Positions 1-5,389 of a stretch of DNA of 5,763 nucleotides are shown here, in pieces; position 1 is the first letter of the stretch; the number at the start of each line of letters is the position of its first letter. The stretch is from Caldisericota bacterium (GTDB lineage: Bacteria; Caldisericota; Caldisericia; Cryosericales; Cryosericaceae). The translations under genes and the position numbers were made by a program. Under the pieces are notes generated by a model. The model searched no databases. It saw only the letters and a program-made list of their open reading frames with translations, and had not been told where the DNA came from. The stretch spans positions 1 to 5,763 of the forward strand of contig JAPLGJ010000014.1 of the NCBI GenBank assembly GCA_026390215.1, read 5' to 3'.

Positions 1-516
1 ATATTGAGCGCCCGCCACCAGGGACGCAAAGAAGCTGCCGACGACGAAGCCCGCGAGCACCAGGGTGATGTGCGACCGGTCGCGTCCGGAACGGGCGATC
101 AGCCATGTCAGCGACACCGCCACAGCTCCTGTCGCGAAGGCCGAGGCCTGCGTGACCGCAGCGCTTGCGCCCACGAGGATAGCGACCGCAGCCCCGAACC
201 CAGCTCCCGAGGAGACACCCAGGACGTACGGCGAGACCAGCGGGTTGTGGAACAGCCCCTGGAAGACTGCTCCGCCAGAAGCGAGCGCGGCCCCGATCAG
301 TGCAGCCGCCAGGGCGCGGGGTAGGCGTACCTGCCAGACCACCGTCTCGACGGTCGGGTCCCATGTGCGAGCAATTGGTGCGAACCTGGCGACCAGCACC
401 TGCAGGACCGTTTTCGGGGCGACGGGATAGCGGCCGAGGCACAGCGACACCAGGAGTACCGCCAGCACGCCCACCCACATGAGCAGCAAGGTCGGCAGGA
501 ACCGCCCGCGCCTCAT
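1..516 (-). CDS. FecCD-type ABC importer permease, N-terminal part (cut by window edge)
   Basis: Membrane subunit of a class-III (siderophore/haem/cobalamin-type) ABC importer. I translated it from the ATG at 516 through 172 residues, open to the left edge; about half of a usual 330-350-residue permease is present. Visible features: first transmembrane helix at about residues 8-27, the family motif VRLPR at 63-67, a helix at about 69-88, and the conserved stretch NPLVSPYVLG at 91-100 followed by the glycine-rich VSSGAGFGAA. Further hydrophobic helices lie at about 121-140 and 151-170. The start codon overlaps the stop of the ATPase gene (ATGA, 513-516), and GGGGA lies 7 nt upstream, so the two are probably translationally coupled. 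The cytoplasmic loop that contacts the ATPase should lie in the missing part. Family assignment is secure; the substrate is unknown. Confidence 0.93.
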   Translation of the reverse strand, partial: MRRGRFLPTLLLMWVGVLAVLLVSLCLGRYPVAPKTVLQVLVARFAPIARTWDPTVETVVWQVRLPRALAAALIGAALASGGAVFQGLFHNPLVSPYVLGVSSGAGFGAAVAILVGASAAVTQASAFATGAVAVSLTWLIARSGRDRSHITLVLAGFVVGSFFASLVAGAQY

Positions 517-1304
517 GAATCAGTCCCCGCGACAATCACGCGCCGTGTGCCGTCCGTCAGAACATCGATGGGCATACCATACAACCGTCCCAGGTTGTCG
601 GCCGTCAGGACCTCGTCCGGAGTTCCGAGAGCAATTAGGCCCCCGTCACTCACGAGTCCCACCCGGTCGGCGTACTGCATGGCATCGTTGGGGTCATGGA
701 CAGTCATGATGACGGTCAACCCACGCCGGACGGCAAGGCCGCGTATGGTGCTCAGCACCAGGTGCCGGTTTCGGAAGTCCAGGTGCGCCGTCGGCTCGTC
801 CAGCAGCAGGACATGTGCCTCCTGCGTCAACGCGCGGGCAAGCAGGACCAGTTGAAGCTGCCCCCCGGAGAGCTGGGTGTAGGGACGAGCGGCGATTGCA
901 CGTATACCAAGCTCCTTCATGGCTTCCTGCGCCACTGCCACATCATGTGCGCCTGGCTGAGCAGCAGCGCCCAGATGGGGATTGCGTCCCATGAGCACGA
1001 TGTCCTGGACGGTATACGGAAACGCAGGAGCATGAGACTGTGGAACGGAAGCCGCACGTCTGCTCACGTCACGTGCAGACAGTGACTTCAGGTCGCGCCC
1101 GTCGATGCGGATCGTCCCGGTTCGTGGGGTCAGGATCCGCTCGATACAGCGAAGAAGCGTCGTCTTGCCAGCCGCGTTCGGCCCAACGATGGCGAAGACC
1201 TCGCGGGGAACCGCCGCCATCGTGAGGTCGTGGAGGACTGTCGCCTCTCCGTAGGCGAAGCCAAGGTCCTGGACGTCGACGACTGACGGGCGGAATTGTT
1301 CCAT
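513..1304 (-). CDS. ABC importer ATP-binding protein (FecE/BtuD-like)
   Basis: The 263-residue cytoplasmic ATPase that powers the importer, of typical length for the FecE/BtuD family. Motifs in order: Walker A GPNAAGKTT at 41-49, Q-loop glutamine at 89 (SVPQ), the family stretch DIVLMGRNPH at 101-110, ABC signature LSGGQ at 145-149, Walker B VLLLDE at 165-170, D-loop AHLD at 173-176, and switch histidine H203 in TVHD. All catalytic residues are present. Walker A has alanine where glycine is usual at its fourth position (GPNA rather than GPNG), which should be tolerated. It begins 3 nt after the stop of the binding-protein gene with only a weak upstream GGTGA, suggesting reinitiation or coupling. 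It ends in an ATGA overlap with the permease gene. Function is secure; the transported chelate is not known. Confidence 0.96.
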   Translation of the reverse strand: MEQFRPSVVDVQDLGFAYGEATVLHDLTMAAVPREVFAIVGPNAAGKTTLLRCIERILTPRTGTIRIDGRDLKSLSARDVSRRAASVPQSHAPAFPYTVQDIVLMGRNPHLGAAAQPGAHDVAVAQEAMKELGIRAIAARPYTQLSGGQLQLVLLARALTQEAHVLLLDEPTAHLDFRNRHLVLSTIRGLAVRRGLTVIMTVHDPNDAMQYADRVGLVSDGGLIALGTPDEVLTADNLGRLYGMPIDVLTDGTRRVIVAGTDS

Positions 1305-1307
1305 GCA

Positions 1308-2747
1308 TCACCGGGAAAGCTCTGCGAGGTCGGCCGCGGGGACAGTGAAGTCATAGAACTGGTGATAGAATTGCGTGATCTCGGCAGACATGTCGAACCT
1401 GACTCGATCAGGATACAACTTGTGGGCCAGCCACATCGTGCCCAGGAACGACTCAGGGACCGGCATGTCCCATGAGACGACATACCTCGGCATCACGTAG
1501 ACCCTGCGGCTCGTCACGGCCGCCACATTCTGCAACTTGGGGTTGGCGAGGACGTCGCTCACGGTGTCTCTAGTGTAAGACGTGAGGATGATGACGTCCG
1601 GGTTCCAGATGAGCACCTGCTCAGGCGAAACGTCAACTTTGCCGCCGGTCAGCCGCTCGGAAACGCTCACACCCCCAGCGTTCCTCACCATGAACGTCTG
1701 AAAGAAGTCACCGGCGAAGGTCTTGAAAATGCCCGTCCCGGCGACGTACACTCTGAGGCGCCTCGCTGGTTCCACTGCCTCAACTGCGTCCGCGACGTCC
1801 TTCATCTTCGCAGCCAGCAGGTCAAGCGAGACAGCTGCTTCTGCCGCGTGCCCAGTCAACACTCCCATCTGTCGGATAGCCTCCGTGAGTTGTCCCGGCT
1901 GCTCGACCGAGAACGCGTACGCCGGCAGTCCGACTGCCTTCATCTGATTCAGCGCGGGACCGTCTTCTGTCAGAACGATGTCCGGACGTGCGGCAAGCAG
2001 CGTTTCGATATTGGCCGCGTTCTGACTACCAGCCTCGGGGACTTGGGTCATCCGCGGATAGATCGCCGCCATGGCCTTCCCTTTGACAGCGGAACCGAAG
2101 CTCGCGACAACGAGCTGGTCTTGTGCTCCGACGGCAAAGACGAGTTGCGTGGCGGTTGCGGAAAGGGTCGCGATGCGTACGACGCGGCGCGGCACGGTCA
2201 CGGTGTGCCCCATCATGTCAGTGACCTGCTCCATCTGCTTGGGCAGGGTGAGAGAAATTGTCCTGCTCAGGACGTTCCATACTGCGAGGCCTCCGAGCGA
2301 CTCTGCAGCAAACCGCACAGGAATCATCATATGACCGAGAACGATGGTCGGCACGACCCGGTGGTCTGTGTCGATCCACACTGTGCGGCCGTCGACTCGC
2401 GCACTGGCATTCCCCACAGTCAGTTCGACTACGTGTGACTCCAGCGACACGTGCACCGTTCTGCTGGAGGGGATCCAATTCACCTCGCCACCGGTCAGTT
2501 CCACGACGCTGCGAATCGGCACGATGGCTCTGCTCCAGGCTGCCTCCACAATGGGGACGACGTTCGGATTTGCAGGGTCAATTGAGAAGCGAAAGCCGTT
2601 CACGCTCATGGTGGGGCTCCCCACGGTGAGAATGACGGAAGACACTGGCCGGTAAGACGCCTGTACGGTCGCGAACGGTAAGCCGGCGACAACCATGACA
2701 GTGGCGATCAGGACGAGACAGACGGAACGACGAATACCGGTGTACAC
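1308..2747 (-). CDS. Periplasmic/extracellular binding protein of the importer with N-terminal copper-amine-oxidase-like stalk domain
   Basis: Solute-capturing subunit, 479 residues, long for a class-III binding protein (usually about 300-370) because of an extra N-terminal domain. I chose the GTG at 2747 because GGAGGA lies 7 nt upstream (2755-2760); an in-frame TTG at 2774 would add nine residues but has no comparable site. Residues 1-30 form a signal peptide (basic YTGIRR, hydrophobic core, likely cleavage after VQA). No lipobox cysteine is present. Residues about 39-168 look like two repeats of the copper-amine-oxidase N-terminal domain (PF07833 type), with IVPIRSVVELTGG and MIPVRFAAESLGG as matching repeat cores. 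Residues about 174-469 are a FecB/BtuF-like fold: RVVRIATLSATATQ, NIETLLAARPDIVL, WNPDVIILTSY, and a C-terminal ESFLGTMWLAHKLYPDRV. First gene of the operon; its translation start is masked by a leader hairpin. The ligand is undetermined. Confidence 0.93.
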   Translation of the reverse strand: MYTGIRRSVCLVLIATVMVVAGLPFATVQASYRPVSSVILTVGSPTMSVNGFRFSIDPANPNVVPIVEAAWSRAIVPIRSVVELTGGEVNWIPSSRTVHVSLESHVVELTVGNASARVDGRTVWIDTDHRVVPTIVLGHMMIPVRFAAESLGGLAVWNVLSRTISLTLPKQMEQVTDMMGHTVTVPRRVVRIATLSATATQLVFAVGAQDQLVVASFGSAVKGKAMAAIYPRMTQVPEAGSQNAANIETLLAARPDIVLTEDGPALNQMKAVGLPAYAFSVEQPGQLTEAIRQMGVLTGHAAEAAVSLDLLAAKMKDVADAVEAVEPARRLRVYVAGTGIFKTFAGDFFQTFMVRNAGGVSVSERLTGGKVDVSPEQVLIWNPDVIILTSYTRDTVSDVLANPKLQNVAAVTSRRVYVMPRYVVSWDMPVPESFLGTMWLAHKLYPDRVRFDMSAEITQFYHQFYDFTVPAADLAELSR

Positions 2748-2755
2748 AGCGCAAT

Positions 2756-2808
2756 CCTCCGAGGCAGATGGCAAATGAGGGCGACAGCACGCCCCATCTC
2801 ACCGGAGG
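2756..2808 (-). promoter_or_regulatory. Nested hairpin sequestering the Shine-Dalgarno site of the binding-protein gene
   Basis: On the minus strand CCTCCG (2808-2803) is exactly complementary to CGGAGG (2761-2756), which holds all but the last base of the Shine-Dalgarno sequence GGAGGA. Inside it, AGATGG (2799-2794) pairs with CCATCT (2771-2766), and GGGCG (2794-2790) pairs with CGCCC (2783-2779) around a TGCTGT loop. G2794 can be used in only one of the last two stems. The GTG start codon (2747-2745) lies just outside the hairpin. Formation should block ribosome entry, so opening it by a ligand, protein or temperature would switch translation on. I saw no strong alternative partner for the CCTCCG arm upstream. 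The complementarity is directly visible; the regulatory role is inferred. Confidence 0.65.
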
Positions 2809-2812
2809 TACG

Positions 2813-2892
2813 GCGCACGACGGCGCAGAACCTGAAGCCACACGCACGACGGCGTATGGCCACAGCGACAATCCACGACGGGACTGAAGCCG
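2813..2892 (-). promoter_or_regulatory. Leader array of three stem-loops with identical CGUCGU hexaloops
   Basis: Read on the minus strand, three hairpins follow one another in the 5' leader. Hairpin 1: CAGTCC (2886-2881), loop CGTCGT, GGATTG (2874-2869), six pairs including one G-U. It extends past a 2x2 internal loop through CGGC (2892-2889) with GCTG (2866-2863). Hairpin 2: GCCATACGC (2860-2852), loop CGTCGT, GCGTGTGGC (2845-2837), nine pairs with one U-G wobble. Hairpin 3: GCGC (2826-2823), loop CGTCGT, GCGC (2816-2813), only four pairs. The loops start exactly 29 nt apart (2880, 2851, 2822). The stems differ in sequence yet each pairs, as expected for a selected RNA structure presenting a repeated recognition loop. 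No matching riboswitch class is recognised. The third hairpin is weak, and G+C-rich sequence raises the chance of fortuitous pairing. Confidence 0.55.
2816..2881. repeat. Three copies of CACGACGG at exact 29-nt spacing
   Basis: The plus-strand octamer CACGACGG occurs at 2816-2823, 2845-2852 and 2874-2881, with a period of 29 in both intervals. Outside the octamer the units do not align over their full length, so this is not a simple tandem duplication. A second short repeat, CTGAAGCC, occurs at 2832-2839 and 2884-2891 at a different offset. The octamers correspond to the loop and closing pair of the three leader hairpins. A spacing of 29 is neither a multiple of 3 nor close to an integral number of helical turns, which argues against a coding origin and against phased DNA operators. 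Confidence 0.7.
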
Positions 2893-2912
2893 GTTTGTTC
2901 TTGAGCACAAAT

Positions 2913-2940
2913 AGTATAGATTCTGAAGGCTTGGTGTCAA
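2913..2940 (-). promoter_or_regulatory. Sigma-70-type promoter of the ABC importer operon
   Basis: On the minus strand a perfect -35 TTGACA (2940-2935) is followed after 16 nt by TATACT (2918-2913), five of six matches to the -10 consensus. The -10 lies in one of the few locally A+T-rich stretches of the intergenic region. Transcription would start near 2906, giving a leader of about 160 nt before the GTG at 2747, unusually long for a simple operon and consistent with the structured RNA described there. The start point is an estimate from spacing only. Confidence 0.75.
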
Positions 2941-2983
2941 GAAAAGTCCGTGGTACGTGACTACAGACCTGCCTTACCCGTGG

Positions 2984-3004
2984 GTTCCCGCCTCTCTGGG
3001 GAAC
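2984..3004. repeat. Intergenic inverted repeat GTTCCC/GGGAAC
   Basis: GTTCCC (2984-2989) and GGGAAC (2999-3004) form a perfect 6-bp inverted repeat around a 9-nt centre. It sits between the two divergent promoters, about 45 bp from the minus-strand -35 and 40 bp from the plus-strand -35. There is no T-run, so it is not an intrinsic terminator. It might bind a regulator, but short repeats of this size can arise by chance. Nothing else is recognised between 2941 and 3043. Confidence 0.3.
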
Positions 3005-3043
3005 GACGGAGTCCTGTGACATGTGGAGCGGCCGCCTGAACGC

Positions 3044-3072
3044 TTGCACCACAATGCCCTTGTGGGTATGCT
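3044..3072 (+). promoter_or_regulatory. Probable promoter of the GNAT-peptidase-pnkp operon
   Basis: TTGCAC (3044-3049) and TATGCT (3067-3072) are separated by an ideal 17 nt and would start transcription near 3079, about 22 nt before the GNAT ATG. The -10 matches consensus at four of six positions; the -35 keeps only TTG in register. Position relative to the first gene of the block is right, but the weak -35 suggests either modest expression or help from an activator. Confidence 0.45.
3049..3065. repeat. Inverted repeat CCACAA/TTGTGG within the promoter spacer
   Basis: CCACAA (3049-3054) and TTGTGG (3060-3065) form a perfect 6-bp inverted repeat with the 5-nt centre TGCCC. It occupies almost exactly the 17-nt spacer between the proposed -35 and -10 of the GNAT operon promoter. 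A dimeric regulator bound here would directly block or remodel RNA polymerase. The operator role is inferred only from position and symmetry. Confidence 0.4.
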
Positions 3073-3088
3073 GGTCTCATCGATCCTG

Positions 3089-3094
3089 AGGAGG
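3089..3094 (+). promoter_or_regulatory. Ribosome binding site of the GNAT gene
   Basis: AGGAGG (3089-3094) lies 7 nt before the ATG at 3102 and is a full-strength Shine-Dalgarno sequence, fixing that ATG as the start. A second GGAG at 3097-3100 is too close to the start to be the main site. Confidence 0.85.
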
Positions 3095-3101
3095 CTGGAG
3101 C

Positions 3102-3674
3102 ATGGAGAACCTGCCTGTCATCATGAATGGAACCAAGGTCGTCCTGACGCCTGCATGCCGTGAGGATGTCCCGGCATACCTGCGCTGGATCACAGACCCT
3201 GAACTGAACATCTATCTGTTGGACTATGGCAAGGTGTCCACACTGGAGCAGGAATACGCCTGGTACGATGATGTTGTCGCCAAGGCTGCCAGCCATCACA
3301 TGGTCCACATGGACATCCGCCTCACCAGCGACCAGAAGCTCATCGGTGCCTGCACCCTACTCGACATCAACGACAGGGAAGGCACCGCCGAGGTCGGCAT
3401 CCTGGTGGGCGAGAAGGAGTATCACAGCAAGGGGTACGGCAGCGAAGCACTCTACCTCCTGTGCCGCTACGGGTTTGACAAGCTGAACCTGCATAGCATC
3501 TTTCTGCGGCATCTGTCCATTAACACCCGTGGCAACAAGGCTTATCGGAAGATCGGGTTTCGGGAGTTTGGCTGCTTCCGTGAATCCGTCGTCCGCGACC
3601 GCGTGCGCTACGACATGGTGTACATGGACCTGCTGGAGGCTGACCTGCGCAACCCGGCTGCCGGTGAGCGATGA
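3102..3674 (+). CDS. GNAT-family N-acetyltransferase, RimJ/RimL-like
   Basis: A 190-residue cytoplasmic acetyl-CoA-dependent acetyltransferase of the Acetyltransf_3 (RimJ/RimL/SpeG-like) type, full length for the family. The opening VVLTPACREDVPAYLRWITD (13-32) is the usual N-terminal strand and helix. The acetyl-CoA pyrophosphate-binding loop is HSKGYGSEA at 108-116, preceded by strand EVGILVGE (97-104). The C-terminal motif NTRGNKAYRKIGF (141-153) includes N145 and Y148, the positions that usually bind cofactor and act as general acid. The acceptor could be a protein N-terminus, polyamine, amino acid or sugar amine; the sequence does not say. First gene of the right-hand operon, with a strong ribosome site. 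Its TGA overlaps the ATG of the peptidase gene (ATGA, 3671-3674). Confidence 0.92.
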   Translation: MENLPVIMNGTKVVLTPACREDVPAYLRWITDPELNIYLLDYGKVSTLEQEYAWYDDVVAKAASHHMVHMDIRLTSDQKLIGACTLLDINDREGTAEVGILVGEKEYHSKGYGSEALYLLCRYGFDKLNLHSIFLRHLSINTRGNKAYRKIGFREFGCFRESVVRDRVRYDMVYMDLLEADLRNPAAGER

Positions 3675-5389
3675 CGCTCCGCCAAGACTTGCTCCGGGAA
3701 TTCTGCCCGCAGAACGCACTGGAGCTGGAGCGCGACCTTGCCCTCCTGCATCGTTCGAAGGGTGGTCAGGGACTTGTCGACGCCATCGCCAGATTGCAGG
3801 AATTCGTTGGACCATACACTGTGCGCCACTATGCATCCACCACCGCGTGCCAGGGATACCTCATGCCACGCCCCTGGAACCTCAAGGGCGGCTCCCTGCG
3901 TCTGTCCACTGGCGAGTGGCTGATCCCCGACCTGAGGATGGCGCCCATCGGCGGAATCTTCCTGTCCGGACCAAGTCGCGGCATCGAGCGTCTCCGTGTC
4001 GTCGACGTCAGGTCCGGAACAGAAGACACTGAGTACGCTCAGCCAGTCGAGGGTTGTGCTGTCCTTGCCACGGGCAAGCCTCCCGTCGTCTACCGTGAAG
4101 CTGTCGCCAAGCGTGGGGCGCGCTGTGTCATCTCCAACTTCATGCCAGCACAGGACACCCGTATCGGCCGGACGCCCGAGGAGATGCCCGACACTGTGAA
4201 CTATGCCTCGTTCGGGTCCGAGGCGCAGGGCGAGGGCTTCGGCTTCAACGTTAGCCACCGCACGTTCAAACGTCTGCAAGACTTGGTTCGGGAAGAAGCT
4301 GTCGAAGTCGATGCCTTCTTCGACGCCGACGCCGGCACGGGTGACCTGCAGGTGCTGGAAGCTCACATGGGGACGCCGGGGCCGCGGAAGCCCATCCTCC
4401 TGCTGGCCCACTTGTGCCACCCCCGGCCGGGGGCGAACGACAACGCCAGCGGGGCCGCCCTGCTGGCCGAACTCGTGCGCGTTCTCTGTTCTGTGCCGCT
4501 GGAACGCGAGATCGTCGCCTTGTGGATGCCCGAGTTCTATGGCACCATCGCGTGGCTTGCCGACCAGAAGCCCGACCTGGCGTGCGCGATCGACCTGGAC
4601 ATGGTCGGCGAAGACCAGACAAAGACAGGCTCCACACTTGAAGTCACCGCGACCCCATGGTCACTGCCGTCGTTCATTTCGGACCTCATGGCGGTCAACC
4701 TGACCACACACGACTTCCGCCTGATGCTGACCGGGTTCACATGGGGTTCCGACCATGCTGTCCTCAACGATGCGAGCATCCATGTCCCCGCTCTGTTGCT
4801 GAGTCAGTGGCCCGACCGCTACTATCACTCCAGCGACGACACACCGGACAAGTCCAGCGTTCAGTCTTTTGCATGGGTGGGCCGCGGCATTCTGGATACG
4901 CTCGCGGATCTTGTCTCCGGCATCCCGGATGAGCGCGCCGCCGTCGTCGCAGCCCGCATACGCGAACAGGGACTGGCGGACAGCGTACGGTACAACGACC
5001 CGTTGATACGGGACTGGGTGGCTCGGCGCACCCGTGCCGCCCTCCTCGCCCTGCAGGAGACCGCCGACACCCCTGTCGTCCGCGCTGAACTGGCCGCAAC
5101 AGGCGCCACTGCTCCCATGCCGGCATTCCAGCCCAGAGTTCCGGTCATCGGTCCCATCGAGGAGGTGTGGATGACCACAGACGACCTCCAGTGGAATGAC
5201 CGCCTGATGCGCGACTTCCCCTGCTGGTCCAACCTCAAGGCAGAAGTCGTCAACTTCATCCAGTTAGACGTGGAACGCGAAGATGCGCTGAAGCTGGCCA
5301 CTGCTGAATTCGATGCGCCGGCAGCCGCCGTGCACGCAGCACGGCATTACCTCGACCTGCTGACGGCAAGGGGGTACCTTCTTCCATGA
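3671..5389 (+). CDS. M28-like zinc metallopeptidase (DUF4910/aminopeptidase-like) with PA-like insert
   Basis: A 572-residue probable zinc exopeptidase without signal peptide, so cytoplasmic. Residues about 105-195 resemble a protease-associated insert (VEGCAVLATGK, then YREAVAKRGARCVISNF). The catalytic fold resumes at about 240: AHLCHPRPGANDNASG (246-261) supplies probable zinc ligand H247 and bridging D257. WMPEFYGT (285-292) supplies E288, IDLDMVGED (307-315) supplies D310, and YYHSSDDTPDK (384-394) supplies H386. Classical M28 enzymes have Glu-Glu where this protein has Pro-Glu, so the usual general-base glutamate is missing. As I recall, the DUF4910 group also has Pro-Glu, which is where I would place it. 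Residues about 420-572 are a mostly helical extension I do not recognise. The start overlaps the GNAT stop, with a weak GGTGA upstream; the stop overlaps the pnkp start. Substrate unknown. Confidence 0.83.
   Translation: MTLRQDLLREFCPQNALELERDLALLHRSKGGQGLVDAIARLQEFVGPYTVRHYASTTACQGYLMPRPWNLKGGSLRLSTGEWLIPDLRMAPIGGIFLSGPSRGIERLRVVDVRSGTEDTEYAQPVEGCAVLATGKPPVVYREAVAKRGARCVISNFMPAQDTRIGRTPEEMPDTVNYASFGSEAQGEGFGFNVSHRTFKRLQDLVREEAVEVDAFFDADAGTGDLQVLEAHMGTPGPRKPILLLAHLCHPRPGANDNASGAALLAELVRVLCSVPLEREIVALWMPEFYGTIAWLADQKPDLACAIDLDMVGEDQTKTGSTLEVTATPWSLPSFISDLMAVNLTTHDFRLMLTGFTWGSDHAVLNDASIHVPALLLSQWPDRYYHSSDDTPDKSSVQSFAWVGRGILDTLADLVSGIPDERAAVVAARIREQGLADSVRYNDPLIRDWVARRTRAALLALQETADTPVVRAELAATGATAPMPAFQPRVPVIGPIEEVWMTTDDLQWNDRLMRDFPCWSNLKAEVVNFIQLDVEREDALKLATAEFDAPAAAVHAARHYLDLLTARGYLLP

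Noticed and set aside
4..430. Plus-strand open frames opposite the permease gene
   Set aside because: They are antisense shadows of a clear FecCD permease reading; their translations are low-complexity, Arg/Pro/Ala-rich and match nothing recognisable.
1848..2438. Plus-strand 196-codon open frame opposite the binding-protein gene
   Set aside because: It lies wholly antisense to a gene with clear domains, has no recognisable motif, and is rich in His, Arg and Cys as expected for a shadow frame in G+C-rich DNA.
2748..2774. Longer binding-protein start at the in-frame TTG (2774)
   Set aside because: It lacks an upstream Shine-Dalgarno, lies inside the sequestering hairpin, and adds nine non-typical residues before the basic n-region of the signal peptide. 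The GTG at 2747 has GGAGGA at 7-nt spacing.
2816..2881. CRISPR-like or tandem repeat reading of the three CACGACGG copies
   Set aside because: The repeated unit is only 8 nt and the intervening sequences partly contribute to stems. Period and unit length do not fit a CRISPR array, and the 29-nt units do not align throughout.
2708..2908. Open minus-strand frame of about 67 codons starting at a GTG close to the predicted transcription start and overlapping the start of the binding-protein gene
   Set aside because: No ribosome site precedes it, the product is basic and resembles no family, and the 29-nt repeat period is not a multiple of 3. It is most likely an accidental open frame across the structured leader.
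2748..2912. Cobalamin riboswitch upstream of the FecCD-type importer
   Set aside because: I looked for the B12 box and the conserved core of the class and found neither. The leader has a different layout of serial hairpins.
2984..3004. Intrinsic terminator at the GTTCCC/GGGAAC inverted repeat
   Set aside because: The stem is only 6 bp with a 9-nt loop and no T-run on either strand, and no gene ends nearby that would need it.
3608..4420. Minus-strand 270-codon open frame opposite the GNAT/peptidase junction
   Set aside because: It is antisense to two well-supported genes and shows no domain motifs; long shadow frames are common at this base composition.
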